This document shows positions 1 to 9,849 of a DNA stretch of 64,000 nt, in pieces. The notes under the pieces were generated by a model. The model made no database searches. It saw only the letters and a list, made by a program, of their open reading frames with translations, and had not been told where the DNA came from. How positions within the stretch are numbered: position 1 is the first letter of the stretch; each line of letters begins with the position of its first letter. This stretch comes from Priestia megaterium NBRC 15308 = ATCC 14581. GTDB taxonomy: Bacteria > Bacillota > Bacilli > Bacillales > Bacillaceae_H. A program made the position numbers and the translations under genes. Where the stretch lies: assembly GCF_000832985.1 (NCBI RefSeq), contig NZ_CP009920.1, forward strand, positions 2,277,501 through 2,341,500, read 5' to 3'.

Positions 1-1821
<1,821 letters not shown>

Positions 1822-1894
1822 AACTTTAAAAGCGTAAGCTTTACTCAGCAAACTGTTACCTAGTTTTGAGAGAACAAAACTTTTTAAAAAAGTC

Positions 1895-1922
1895 TTGCTT
1901 TCTTTATCAAATCATGTATAAT
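1895..1922 (+). promoter_or_regulatory. Putative sigma-A promoter for 5S and tRNA cluster
   Basis: TTGCTT (1895-1900) and TATAAT (1917-1922) are separated by 16 bp, inside the 23S-5S spacer. Predicted initiation at about 1929 falls almost exactly on the 5S 5' end. The AT-rich 18-mer AAAACTTTTTAAAAAAGT (1876-1893) precedes the -35 by one base and recurs in the same position before the 53363 promoter. The second 23S-5S spacer in the window has neither element. Confidence 0.6.
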
Positions 1923-1930
1923 ATAATATG

Positions 1931-2046
1931 TCTGGTGGCGATAGCGAAGAGGTCACACCCGTTCCCATACCGAACACGGAAGTTAAGCTCTTTAGCGCCA
2001 ATGGTAGTTGGGACTTTGTCCCTGTGAGAGTAGGACGTTGCCAGGC
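1931..2046 (+). rRNA. 5S ribosomal RNA
   Basis: The gene has the typical 116-nt length and the core GAGGTCACACCCGTTCCC. Its terminal helix (CTGGTGGC pairing with GTTGCCAGG) differs from that of the second 5S copy at 58483 through paired changes. It probably heads its own transcript with the nine downstream tRNAs. Confidence 0.95.
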
Positions 2047-2055
2047 TATTATTAT

Positions 2056-2130
2056 TCCACAGTAGCTCAGTGGTAGAGCTATCGGCTGTTAACCGATCGG
2101 TCGTAGGTTCGAGTCCTACCTGTGGAGCCA
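2056..2130 (+). tRNA. tRNA-Asn (GTT)
   Basis: Cloverleaf with acceptor TCCACAG/CTGTGGA, anticodon GTT and encoded CCA. An identical gene lies at 52519. Confidence 0.96.
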
Positions 2131-2133
2131 ACT

Positions 2134-2208
2134 GGCCCGTTGGTCAAGCGGTTAAGACACCGCCCTTTCACGGCGGTAACACGGGTTCGAATCCCGTACG
2201 GGTCACCA
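2134..2208 (+). tRNA. tRNA-Glu (TTC)
   Basis: Acceptor GGCCCGT/ACGGGTC, anticodon TTC, encoded CCA. Second copy at 52697. Confidence 0.96.
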
Positions 2209-2231
2209 TTTATTTTTATCTACATAATAGT

Positions 2232-2307
2232 GGAGGATTAGCTCAGCTGGGAGAGCACCTGCCTTACAAGCAGGGGGTCGGCGGTTCGATCCCGTCATCC
2301 TCCACCA
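2232..2307 (+). tRNA. tRNA-Val (TAC)
   Basis: Acceptor GGAGGAT/ATCCTCC, anticodon TAC, encoded CCA. Second copy at 52796. Confidence 0.96.
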
Positions 2308-2311
2308 CCGT

Positions 2312-2387
<76 letters not shown>

Positions 2388-2395
2388 TTTATATC

Positions 2396-2479
2396 GGAGG
2401 GGTAGCGAAGTGGCTAAACGCGGCGGACTGTAAATCCGCTCCTTCGGGTTCGGCAGTTCGAATCTGCCCCCCTCCACCA
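2396..2479 (+). tRNA. tRNA-Tyr (GTA)
   Basis: Class II tRNA with a long variable arm (84 nt), anticodon GTA, encoded CCA. Confidence 0.96.
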
Positions 2480-2485
2480 TTTTAT

Positions 2486-2560
2486 TGGGCTATCGCCAAG
2501 CGGTAAGGCAACGGATTTTGATTCCGTCATGCGTTGGTTCGAATCCAGCTAGCCCAGCCA
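2486..2560 (+). tRNA. tRNA-Gln (TTG)
   Basis: Acceptor TGGGCTA/TAGCCCA, anticodon TTG, encoded CCA. Second copy at 52987. Confidence 0.96.
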
Positions 2561-2564
2561 TAGA

Positions 2565-2637
2565 GAGCCATTAGCTCAGTTGGTAGAGCATCTGACTTTT
2601 AATCAGAGGGTCGAAGGTTCGAGTCCTTCATGGCTCA
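2565..2637 (+). tRNA. tRNA-Lys (TTT), no encoded CCA
   Basis: Acceptor GAGCCAT/ATGGCTC, anticodon TTT, discriminator A. The gene is followed by TTTT, not CCA, so the 3' end must be completed by a CCA-adding enzyme. The copy at 53066 is the same. Confidence 0.96.
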
Positions 2638-2646
2638 TTTTAATAA

Positions 2647-2721
2647 GCGGAAGTAGTTCAGTGGTAGAACACCACCTTGCCAAGGTGGGGGTCGCGAGTT
2701 CGAACCTCGTCTTCCGCTCCA
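2647..2721 (+). tRNA. tRNA-Gly (GCC)
   Basis: Acceptor GCGGAAG/CTTCCGC, anticodon GCC, encoded CCA. Confidence 0.96.
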
Positions 2722-2743
2722 TTTCTATATAAAAAAAGATATT

Positions 2744-2819
2744 GGGGCCTTAGCTCAGCTGGGAGAGCGCCTGCCTTGCACGCAGGAGGTCAGCGGTTCG
2801 ATCCCGCTAGGCTCCACCA
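2744..2819 (+). tRNA. tRNA-Ala (TGC)
   Basis: Acceptor GGGGCCT with 3' partner AGGCTCC, anticodon TGC, encoded CCA. It is the last gene of the cluster and is followed by a terminator. Confidence 0.95.
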
Positions 2820-2834
2820 TACATATAAACGTAC

Positions 2835-2867
2835 AACCTTTAAGCAATTTGCTTAAAGGTTTTTTTA
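2835..2867 (+). terminator. Rho-independent terminator of 5S-tRNA cluster
   Basis: A perfect 11-bp stem (AACCTTTAAGC/GCTTAAAGGTT) with a 5-nt loop is followed by a T tract, 16 nt after tRNA-Ala. Confidence 0.92.
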
Positions 2868-2916
2868 TGTAGTTTTTACAAATTAGAATTGTATATATAT
2901 TCAAAAAAGTGTTGAG

Positions 2917-2946
2917 TTGAGCCATCGCTCATTTAGCCGTTACAAT
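2917..2946 (+). promoter_or_regulatory. Putative sigma-A promoter of rocF
   Basis: TTGAGC (2917-2922) and TACAAT (2941-2946) are spaced 18 bp, 37 bp before the rocF start. I see no -24/-12 sigma-54 (SigL) element here, unlike the B. subtilis roc genes. Confidence 0.45.
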
Positions 2947-2982
2947 AGGAGAGTAGCAACATTTGTGATGGGGGGACATATT

Positions 2983-3882
2983 ATGAATAAGCTTTCAATT
3001 ATTGGAGTACCAATGGATTTAGGTCAAACTCGCCGAGGGGTCGATATGGGGCCAAGTGCGATACGATATGCAGGGGTTATTGAACGCATCGAGAATATTG
3101 GATATAGTGTAGAAGATAAAGGGAATATTGAAATTGCCTTAGCTGAACGAGTACATAGTGATGAAAATACAAACTTAAAGAATTTAAAAGCTGTAGCAGA
3201 TGCTAGCGAGAGGCTTGCTCAGACCGTAAGTGATGTTATTACAAATAAAAGGTTTCCTTTAGTGCTAGGGGGAGATCACAGCATCGCGATCGGAACACTA
3301 GCAGGAGTAAGTCGTCATTATAAAAACTTGGGCGTGATTTGGTATGATGCACACGGAGATTTGAATACAGCAGATACGTCTCCTTCAGGAAATATTCACG
3401 GTATGCCATTGGCGGCAAGTATAGGTATAGGAGACGACGCATTGACTCGAATTGGCGGTTATACACCTAAAGTCAAGCCTGAAAATATTGTGATTATCGG
3501 AGCACGTTCTTTAGATGAAGGAGAAAAAGAGTTAATAAAGGAAAAAGGGATTAAAGTGTATACGATGCATGAGATAGATCGAATGGGTATGACAAAAGTA
3601 ATGGAAGAAACAATTTTATATTTGCGTGAAAAAACAGATGGCGTTCATCTATCACTCGATTTAGATGGATTGGATCCACATGATGCACCTGGAGTAGGAA
3701 CGCCGGTCATCGGTGGAATAAGCTACAGAGAAAGTCATTTAGCTATGGAGATGTTAGCAGAATCTCAGCTAATCACTTCTGCTGAGTTTGTGGAAGTGAA
3801 TCCTATTTTAGATGAACGGAATAAAACCGCTACAGTAGCTGTTGCATTAATGGGCTCACTTTTAGGAGAGAAATTAGTATAA
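2983..3882 (+). CDS. rocF: Arginase
   Basis: Hydrolyses L-arginine to ornithine and urea in arginine catabolism. The 299-aa product is of normal arginase length and carries the binuclear manganese motifs GGDHS, DAHGD (with LNT following) and SLDLDGLDP. The N-terminus aligns with B. subtilis RocF from MNKLSIIGVPMDLG. I chose ATG 2983, behind GGGGGA, over an in-frame upstream ATG at 2917 that lies in the promoter region. It stands alone between a tRNA cluster and sigW, without the other roc genes. A convergent terminator separates it from the Spo0E-like gene. Confidence 0.96.
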   Translation: MNKLSIIGVPMDLGQTRRGVDMGPSAIRYAGVIERIENIGYSVEDKGNIEIALAERVHSDENTNLKNLKAVADASERLAQTVSDVITNKRFPLVLGGDHSIAIGTLAGVSRHYKNLGVIWYDAHGDLNTADTSPSGNIHGMPLAASIGIGDDALTRIGGYTPKVKPENIVIIGARSLDEGEKELIKEKGIKVYTMHEIDRMGMTKVMEETILYLREKTDGVHLSLDLDGLDPHDAPGVGTPVIGGISYRESHLAMEMLAESQLITSAEFVEVNPILDERNKTATVAVALMGSLLGEKLV

Positions 3883-3933
3883 AACATTAGTACCTACCAA
3901 AAGGTACATGAAATATATATCAACATAAAAAAA

Positions 3934-3970
3934 AAGAAGCTCTTAGTTCGGATTCGAGAGCTTCTTTATA
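3934..3970. terminator. Bidirectional terminator
   Basis: A 10-bp stem (AAGAAGCTCT/AGAGCTTCTT) has an A tract on the left and a T-rich stretch on the right. It can end rocF on the plus strand and overlaps the 3' end of the Spo0E-like gene on the minus strand. Confidence 0.75.
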
Positions 3971-4127
3971 TAGAGAAAAACTTTTCATATTCATTTAATA
4001 AACCATCTAGCTCTGAACTGACTCTCACTACTGTTAGTGATGATAAAGGGTTTTCTGCTGCAAGAGTGACCATGTTATTTCTGCATTCTTCAATTCGATT
4101 CAAAAGGTTCTCTTTTGTATGAGTCAA
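3966..4127 (-). CDS. Spo0E-like aspartyl-phosphate phosphatase (small)
   Basis: A 53-aa protein of the Spo0E/YisI/YnzD family, whose members dephosphorylate Spo0A-P and so delay sporulation. The family signature is visible: a leading helix LLNRIEECRNNM followed by VSSELDGLLNEYEKF (the SxxLDxLLNxY motif). I prefer the TTG start at 4127, because AAGAGGAG sits 8 nt upstream. The in-frame ATG at 4151 has no ribosome site before it and would add eight residues that the family does not need. It is divergent from sigW. Which response regulator it acts on cannot be read from sequence. Confidence 0.82.
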   Translation of the reverse strand: MTHTKENLLNRIEECRNNMVTLAAENPLSSLTVVRVSSELDGLLNEYEKFFSI

Positions 4128-4228
4128 GCTTTCCACTCCTCTTATTTTCATCTATACTAATTACATAACCTACGTATGATCTTTTTAAACGTATTTGACA
4201 AATTTTTGTTAAAATAATTAAGCATAAG

Positions 4229-4256
4229 TGAAACTTTATGATAAAGTACACGTATA
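4229..4256 (+). promoter_or_regulatory. Sigma-W autoregulatory promoter
   Basis: TGAAAC (4229-4234), a 16-bp spacer and CGTATA (4251-4256) match the sigma-W consensus TGAAAC-N16-CGTA exactly. It lies 36 bp before the sigW start, as expected for autoregulation. Confidence 0.9.
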
Positions 4257-4291
4257 TATACTATCCCGCAATGGGCGGAGGTAACCGTTAC

Positions 4292-4855
4292 ATGGATTTA
4301 TTATTAAAAAGAAAAATAAAAAAAGTAAAAAAAGGTGACCAGGATGCGTTTGCTGACATAGTAGAATATCACAAGGATAAACTTTTTCACCTATGTTATC
4401 GAATGTTAGGAAACCGGGAAGAAGCGCAAGACGCTGCCCAAGAAGCGTTTATTCGAGCCTATGTAAATATTCATAGCTATGACACGAGTAAAAAGTTTTC
4501 CACCTGGTTATATCGAATTGCTACAAATCTTTGTATTGATCGAATTCGTAAAAAAAAGCCAGACTATTATTTAGATGCAGAAGTAGCCGGGACCGACGGG
4601 TTAAATATGTACTCTCAAATAGCTGCCGATCAGGCCTTACCAGAGGAAGAACTAGAGCAAGTAGAATTGCAAGAATTCATTCAGTCGGAAATATTAAAGC
4701 TACCTGAGAAATATCGAACTGTCATTGTCCTAAAATATATAGATGAGCTGTCTTTAAAAGAAATCAGCGATATTTTAGACCTGCCTCTTGGTACGGTAAA
4801 GACTAGAATTCACAGAGGACGTGAAGCTTTAAGAAATCGACTTCGCCACTTGTAA
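4292..4855 (+). CDS. sigW: ECF sigma factor sigma-W
   Basis: Extracytoplasmic-function sigma factor directing the envelope-stress and antibiotic-resistance regulon. The product is 187 aa, the same as B. subtilis SigW, and blocks such as FSTWLYRIATNL, IRKKKPDYYLDAEVAGT and LPLGTVKTRIHRGREAL (region 4.2 helix-turn-helix) are nearly identical. ATG 4292 follows GGAGG; the in-frame codon at 4238 lies upstream of the -10 element and cannot be the start. It is transcribed from its own sigma-W promoter with rsiW 14 nt downstream, the usual arrangement in which the sigma factor is held at the membrane by RsiW until proteolysis. Confidence 0.97.
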   Translation: MDLLLKRKIKKVKKGDQDAFADIVEYHKDKLFHLCYRMLGNREEAQDAAQEAFIRAYVNIHSYDTSKKFSTWLYRIATNLCIDRIRKKKPDYYLDAEVAGTDGLNMYSQIAADQALPEEELEQVELQEFIQSEILKLPEKYRTVIVLKYIDELSLKEISDILDLPLGTVKTRIHRGREALRNRLRHL

Positions 4856-4869
4856 GGAGTGAACTAAGA

Positions 4870-5475
4870 ATGAAATGTCCAAAAATGTATGTAAATCTCA
4901 TTCATGAGCATTTAGATGGAGATATTACAAAAGAAAATGAACTGTTATTAAAAGAGCATTTGCATCAATGTAAAGGTTGTCAGCAGCATATGCATCAGTT
5001 AAAAAGAACCATTGCATTTGTGCAAAGCACTTCTCATATAGAATTACCTATGAACTTTACAGCAGGTGTTATGGCTGGGTTACCACGTGAGAAGAATCGA
5101 ATTCGAATGAATAGATGGTTTACAAACCACCCGATTCTTAGTGCAGCTGCTGTATTTGTGCTGTTAATGTCCGGCACCGTGTTTTCAGCTTGGGAAACGG
5201 ATGAAGACTTTTCTGTTTCAAAGCAGCCGAACTTGGTCATTCACGATAAAACAGTCGTTGTACCAAAAGGTGAGACCGTCAAAGGTGATATTACTGTGAG
5301 AAATGGCGATATTAAAATTGAAGGAAAAGTAGATGGAAACGTTACTGTTATACATGGTGATAAGTATCTAGCTTCTGCAGGAGAAGTGACAGGCAATATT
5401 GAAGAGTTAGACAAGATTTTTGACTGGGTATGGTATAACGTCAAAACTCATGCCAAACAAGCTGTTGACTTTTAA
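4870..5475 (+). CDS. rsiW: Anti-sigma-W factor
   Basis: A single-pass membrane anti-sigma factor of 201 aa. The cytoplasmic N-terminal ZAS zinc domain shows the HxxxCxxC motif (HLHQCKGC), a transmembrane segment lies near residues 96-115 (LSAAAVFVLLMSG), and an extracytoplasmic tail follows, with short beta repeats (VVPKGETVKGDITVRNGDIK). In this family, site-1 protease PrsW and then RasP cut the protein to release sigma-W. It is co-transcribed with sigW and ended by a strong terminator, so the operon is bicistronic. Confidence 0.95.
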   Translation: MKCPKMYVNLIHEHLDGDITKENELLLKEHLHQCKGCQQHMHQLKRTIAFVQSTSHIELPMNFTAGVMAGLPREKNRIRMNRWFTNHPILSAAAVFVLLMSGTVFSAWETDEDFSVSKQPNLVIHDKTVVVPKGETVKGDITVRNGDIKIEGKVDGNVTVIHGDKYLASAGEVTGNIEELDKIFDWVWYNVKTHAKQAVDF

Positions 5476-5487
5476 TAGTTGAAACAT

Positions 5488-5536
5488 AAAACCGTCCGCT
5501 TATCTTGTTAGAGAGGAACAGTGGACGGTTTTATTT
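5488..5536 (+). terminator. Terminator of sigW-rsiW
   Basis: Stem AAAACCGTCC/GGACGGTTTT with a 25-nt loop, then a T-rich stretch. Confidence 0.85.
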
Positions 5537-5667
5537 ATATAAAAAGAAGGCTACATTATATAGGAACAAGGATTTAAAAATAAGATGTAATTTACAGTGT
5601 AATTTTGTTTTATGGTATAATAAAACGGTTATGTTATCTTTATTACATATATAGAGGAAGTGAGAAG

Positions 5668-6489
5668 ATGCCTATTGGAGACCTGCCAATCCTCTCATAT
5701 TTAGGAAAAATTGTTGATGTTCTCCTGGTATGGTTCGTCATATATAAATTAATTATGGTCATAAGAGGTACAAAAGCAGTACAGCTTTTAAAAGGGATCA
5801 CAGTGATTTTAGTTGTTCGCTTTATAAGTAACTTCCTTGGACTAAATACGCTGCAATGGTTAATGGACCAAGCGTTAACGTATGGGTTTTTAGCTATCAT
5901 TATTATCTTCCAGCCAGAGCTGCGCCGAGCGCTTGAACAACTTGGGAGAGGACGTTTGTTTTCACGCAGTAATTTGCCTGAAGAAGATGAACGTACCGTT
6001 ACGATTGAGGCGATTATAAAAGCAACGCATTATATGGCTAAAAGACGCATAGGTGCATTGATCTCAATCGAAAGAGAGACGGGTATGGGTGATTATATTG
6101 AAACAGGTATACCGCTCAACTCTAATATTTCTTCTGAATTATTAATCAACTTATTTATACCAAATACACCACTTCATGATGGAGCGGTTATTTTACAGCG
6201 GGATCAAGTAGCCGCTGCAGCATGTTACTTACCTTTATCTGAAAGTCCTTTTATTTCAAAAGAATTAGGTACTCGCCATCGTGCTGCTGTAGGAATAAGT
6301 GAAGTAACAGATAGTGTGACTGTCATTGTATCTGAAGAAACTGGAGGCATTTCCGTTACCAAAAATGGTGAATTGTATCGTGAATTGACAATTGATACAT
6401 TGAGAGAAATGCTAGAAAAAGAATTAGTCACAACTTCTAAAGCAACTTCTTCCACTCGTTGGCAATGGAGGTTGAAGAAGAATGGATAA
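5668..6489 (+). CDS. cdaA: Diadenylate cyclase CdaA (c-di-AMP synthase)
   Basis: Membrane-bound DAC-domain enzyme condensing two ATP to cyclic di-AMP, which controls potassium and osmolyte uptake. The product has 273 aa, as in B. subtilis. Three N-terminal membrane helices (to about residue 85) precede the DAC domain, with the catalytic DGA (NTPLHDGAVI) and RHR (GTRHRAAVG) motifs. ATG 5668 follows AGAGGAAGTGAG; the open frame extends upstream to 5605 with no ribosome site. It overlaps cdaR by 8 bp, and glmM follows, the conserved cdaA-cdaR-glmM module in which CdaR and GlmM modulate the cyclase. Confidence 0.97.
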   Translation: MPIGDLPILSYLGKIVDVLLVWFVIYKLIMVIRGTKAVQLLKGITVILVVRFISNFLGLNTLQWLMDQALTYGFLAIIIIFQPELRRALEQLGRGRLFSRSNLPEEDERTVTIEAIIKATHYMAKRRIGALISIERETGMGDYIETGIPLNSNISSELLINLFIPNTPLHDGAVILQRDQVAAAACYLPLSESPFISKELGTRHRAAVGISEVTDSVTVIVSEETGGISVTKNGELYRELTIDTLREMLEKELVTTSKATSSTRWQWRLKKNG

Positions 6490-8044
6490 ATTGATGAATC
6501 GATCGTGGGTTATGAAAATTATCGCGTTGCTGTTAGCCTTCATGTTATATTTATCTGTTAATTTAGATGATGGTGCCAGTTCATCAAATAAGATTCTGAA
6601 CCGAAGCAGTTCTGCCAACACTGGAGTAGAAACATTAACAGATGTTCCGGTTCAAGTATCCTATAATGAGAAGAACAGAATTGTAAGAGGTGTTCCGGAT
6701 ACGGTTATTATGACACTGGAAGGTCCTAAAAATATTTTGGCTCAAACAAAGCTACAAAAAGATTATCAAGCTTATATTGACCTTGATAATTTAAGCTTAG
6801 GGCAGCATAGAGTCAAGGTTCAGTATCGAAATATCTCTGATAATTTAAACGTAGTGGTTAAGCCTGATATTGTAAATGTAACAATTGAAGAACGCGATTC
6901 AAAACAGTTTTCAGTAGAGGCAAGCTATGATAAAAACAAGGTCAAGAATGGATATGAAGCAGGGGAAGCAACCGTTAGTCCAAGAGCCGTCACGGTAACG
7001 GGCGCATCAAGTCAATTGGCTCAAGTTGCTTATGTAAAAGCTATTATTGATTTAGATAATGCTTCAAAAACAGTGACGAAACAAGCAACTGTTGTCGCAC
7101 TAGACAAGAATTTAAATAAATTGAACGTAACAGTTCAACCAGAAACGGTCAATGTAACAATCCCAGTGAGAAATATTAGTAAAAAAGTGCCGGTCGATGT
7201 GATTCAAGAAGGCACGCCAGGCGACGGTGTCAACATTACGAAGCTAGAGCCTAAAACAGATACAGTAAAAATTATCGGTCCATCTGATTCTTTAGAAAAA
7301 ATCGATAAAATTGATAATATTCCAGTCGATGTTACCGGTATTACGAAATCTAAAGATATTAAGGTGAATGTCCCTGTTCCAGACGGAATAGATAGTGTAA
7401 GTCCTAAACAAATTACCGTTCATGTCGAAGTAGACAAACAAGGTGATGAGAAAGACGCAGAAGAAACGGATGCAAGTGTAGCTGAGACTAAGTCATTTAA
7501 GAATTTACCGGTTTCTTTAACTGGTCAATCCTCAAAGTACACGTATGAACTGCTTTCTCCTACTTCAGTAGATGCGGATGTAAAAGGACCAAAATCTGAT
7601 TTAGATAAGTTGACGAAAAGCGGCATTAGCTTGTCAGCGAATGTAGAGAATTTATCTGCCGGGGAGCACACGGTTCCTATTATAATAAATAGTCCCGACT
7701 CCGTTACATCAACTCTATCGACTAAACAGGCAAAAGTTCGTGTAACAGCGAAAAAACAATCAGGGACAAATGATGAGCAAACAGATAAAGAAACAAGTGG
7801 AAGCACGAGCGATAAAGAAACAAAGCCAGACACGGGAACTGGATCAGGAACAAATCCTGGGACGGGAAATTCAGGTGATTCAGGTGATTCAGCTGATAAA
7901 CCAAGCGAAGAGACTGATACACCTGAAGACAATACAGATACACCAACAGATAGTACAGAAACTGGTGACGACAGTAGTAATAATCAAAGTGATGAAAATT
8001 CTACACCCGTAGATGGACAGACAGATAATACATCAGGAAACTAA
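6482..8044 (+). CDS. cdaR: CdaA regulatory protein CdaR (YbbR-domain)
   Basis: A membrane-anchored extracytoplasmic regulator of CdaA, 520 aa. One N-terminal transmembrane helix (residues about 9-25, [18 protein letters not shown]) is followed by four YbbR repeats of 75-85 residues, each with a P-V-x-V core and 'GP...L..I' hairpins. The last 95 or so residues are a Thr/Ser/Asp/Gly-rich tail, presumably a disordered extension into the wall; it is probably the main reason the protein is longer than its B. subtilis counterpart (483 aa as I recall). Overlap with cdaA suggests translational coupling. Confidence 0.94.
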   Translation: MDKLMNRSWVMKIIALLLAFMLYLSVNLDDGASSSNKILNRSSSANTGVETLTDVPVQVSYNEKNRIVRGVPDTVIMTLEGPKNILAQTKLQKDYQAYIDLDNLSLGQHRVKVQYRNISDNLNVVVKPDIVNVTIEERDSKQFSVEASYDKNKVKNGYEAGEATVSPRAVTVTGASSQLAQVAYVKAIIDLDNASKTVTKQATVVALDKNLNKLNVTVQPETVNVTIPVRNISKKVPVDVIQEGTPGDGVNITKLEPKTDTVKIIGPSDSLEKIDKIDNIPVDVTGITKSKDIKVNVPVPDGIDSVSPKQITVHVEVDKQGDEKDAEETDASVAETKSFKNLPVSLTGQSSKYTYELLSPTSVDADVKGPKSDLDKLTKSGISLSANVENLSAGEHTVPIIINSPDSVTSTLSTKQAKVRVTAKKQSGTNDEQTDKETSGSTSDKETKPDTGTGSGTNPGTGNSGDSGDSADKPSEETDTPEDNTDTPTDSTETGDDSSNNQSDENSTPVDGQTDNTSGN

Positions 8045-8072
8045 ATGTTTTGACATGAAGGAGAGAAAATTA

Positions 8073-9419
8073 ATGGGTAAGTATTTTGGAACAGACGGAG
8101 TACGAGGAGTTGCCAATAGTGAATTAACTCCTGAGCTTGCTTTTAAAATTGGACGCTTAGGTGGTTACGTTCTAACAAAAGATTCAGAGCGACCAAAAGT
8201 ATTAATCGGACGCGATACACGCGTTTCTGGTCATATGTTAGAAGGAGCGCTTGTTGCAGGATTGCTTTCAATTGGAGCAGAAGTTATGCGACTAGGTGTT
8301 ATTTCAACTCCAGGGGTAGCGTATTTAACAAAAGCACTTGGCGCACAAGCAGGAGTCATGATTTCTGCTTCGCATAACCCAGTTCAAGATAACGGAATTA
8401 AATTCTTTGGTCCAGATGGATTTAAACTTTCAGATGCCCAAGAGAATGAAATTGAAGCGTTAATGGATAGTGAAACAGATCAATTACCAAGACCTGTTGG
8501 GGGAGACTTAGGTCAGGTAAATGACTATTTCGAAGGTGGACAAAAATATCTTCAATACTTAAAACAAACGGTTGATGAAGACTTCTCAGGTATTCATGTG
8601 GCATTAGACTGTGCGCACGGGGCAACGTCATCGTTAGCAGCACATTTATTTGCAGATCTAGATGCAGATATCTCTACAATGGGGGCATCTCCAAACGGAT
8701 TAAACATCAATGACGGTGTAGGATCTACACATCCGGAAGCATTAAGTGCCTTCTTAAAAGAAAAAGGAGCGGATGTTGGATTAGCATTTGATGGAGACGG
8801 AGATCGTTTAATCGCAATCGACGAAAAAGGCGAGATTGTAGACGGTGATCAAATTATGTTCATTTGTGCAAAATACTTATATGAACAAGGACGTTTAAAG
8901 AAAAACACGCTTGTTTCTACCGTTATGAGTAACTTAGGCTTCTATAAAGCACTAGAAGCTAGTGGGATTGAAAGTGCACAAACTGGTGTAGGAGACCGTT
9001 ATGTAGTAGAAGAAATGAAAGCTAATCAATATAACCTAGGTGGAGAACAGTCAGGTCATATTATTTTCTTAGATTACAACACAACAGGTGACGGTATGCT
9101 TTCAGCTATTCAGCTTGTAAACATTATGCAAGCAACGAAAAAGCCTTTATCAGAATTAGCAGCTGAAATGAAGAAATATCCTCAGCTTCTTGTAAATGTA
9201 AAAGTAACAGATAAGCATCATGTTACAGATAACGAGAAGGTAAAAGTAGTTATTGAAGAAGTGGAAAAAGAAATGAACGGTAATGGCCGAGTACTTGTAC
9301 GCCCTTCAGGAACAGAGCCGTTAGTACGTGTGATGGTTGAAGCACAAACACAAGAAGAATGTGAAACTTATGTAACGCGTATCGTAGAAGTAGTAAAAGA
9401 AGAAATGGGCTTAGAGTAA
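8073..9419 (+). CDS. glmM: Phosphoglucosamine mutase
   Basis: Converts glucosamine-6-phosphate to glucosamine-1-phosphate on the way to UDP-GlcNAc for peptidoglycan. The 448-aa product starts [12 protein letters not shown], carries the phosphoserine loop ISASHNP (Ser100), the magnesium loop [10 protein letters not shown], and the C-terminal phosphate-binding [15 protein letters not shown] 8073 lies behind AAGGAGAG; the open frame starting at 8013 overlaps cdaR and would add 20 unrelated residues. It is the last gene of cdaA-cdaR-glmM, and its substrate is the product of the next gene, glmS. Confidence 0.97.
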   Translation: MGKYFGTDGVRGVANSELTPELAFKIGRLGGYVLTKDSERPKVLIGRDTRVSGHMLEGALVAGLLSIGAEVMRLGVISTPGVAYLTKALGAQAGVMISASHNPVQDNGIKFFGPDGFKLSDAQENEIEALMDSETDQLPRPVGGDLGQVNDYFEGGQKYLQYLKQTVDEDFSGIHVALDCAHGATSSLAAHLFADLDADISTMGASPNGLNINDGVGSTHPEALSAFLKEKGADVGLAFDGDGDRLIAIDEKGEIVDGDQIMFICAKYLYEQGRLKKNTLVSTVMSNLGFYKALEASGIESAQTGVGDRYVVEEMKANQYNLGGEQSGHIIFLDYNTTGDGMLSAIQLVNIMQATKKPLSELAAEMKKYPQLLVNVKVTDKHHVTDNEKVKVVIEEVEKEMNGNGRVLVRPSGTEPLVRVMVEAQTQEECETYVTRIVEVVKEEMGLE

Positions 9420-9430
9420 TTCATTAATTA

Positions 9431-9475
9431 TATGCATAAGCGGTGACGTTTCAAGCTGCTTATGCATATTTTTAT
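9431..9475 (+). terminator. Terminator of cdaA-cdaR-glmM
   Basis: Perfect 11-bp stem TATGCATAAGC/GCTTATGCATA, 16-nt loop, then TTTTTA. Confidence 0.85.
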
Positions 9476-9544
9476 ATTGTTGAGAAAAATTCTTGGAAAT
9501 TATCTAATGCTAAAGGCTGTTTTTACAGATAGTAAAGAAGATAA

Positions 9545-9574
9545 TTGACGTTTTCTCACTTCTTATTGTAATAT
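9545..9574 (+). promoter_or_regulatory. Putative sigma-A promoter of glmS
   Basis: TTGACG (9545-9550), 18-bp spacer, TATAAT-like TAATAT (9569-9574). It precedes the ribozyme cleavage site by about 60 nt, a short 5' piece as in other glmS leaders. Confidence 0.6.
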
Positions 9575-9633
9575 TAAATCTGTTCGTCTCTTAATTTATG
9601 TAAAGGAGTGAACAATCTAGTTTAAAAGTGAAT

Positions 9634-9800
9634 ACAAAGCGCCTGAACTAAGTAAAGGGACGGAAACGACTTAGTTGACGAGGAGGAGGTTTATCGAAGT
9701 ATCGGCGGATGCCTCCCGGTTGTTGATTATCACGGCCGAAAACTTGATGTGAAAAACAATGAGGTGACTTATTGGACAAAAGCATTGAGATGATAATCAT
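9634..9800 (+). ncRNA. glmS ribozyme/riboswitch
   Basis: The 430-nt gap before glmS holds a glmS self-cleaving ribozyme. Visible conserved pieces are AAAGCGCCTGAACT (predicted cleavage 5' of G9639), GTTGACGAGGAGGAGG, TTATCGAAGTATCGGCGG and ATGCCTCCCGGTTG, which form the P1-P2.1-P2.2 double pseudoknot. P3-P4 pairing extends into the A-rich region to roughly 9800. Glucosamine-6-phosphate acts as cofactor for cleavage, after which the glmS mRNA is degraded. The 3' limit is approximate. Confidence 0.95.
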
Positions 9801-9849
9801 TGATGATGAAAAGAGACTCTCTTTTCATACATGAAGGAGGATTTTATCT

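Noticed and set aside
7525-7946. Minus-strand frames of 74 and 135 aa rich in V, S, P, F and L
   Set aside because: Antisense of the low-complexity Asp/Thr/Gly tail of cdaR; composition is the mirror of that tail and no ribosome site is present.
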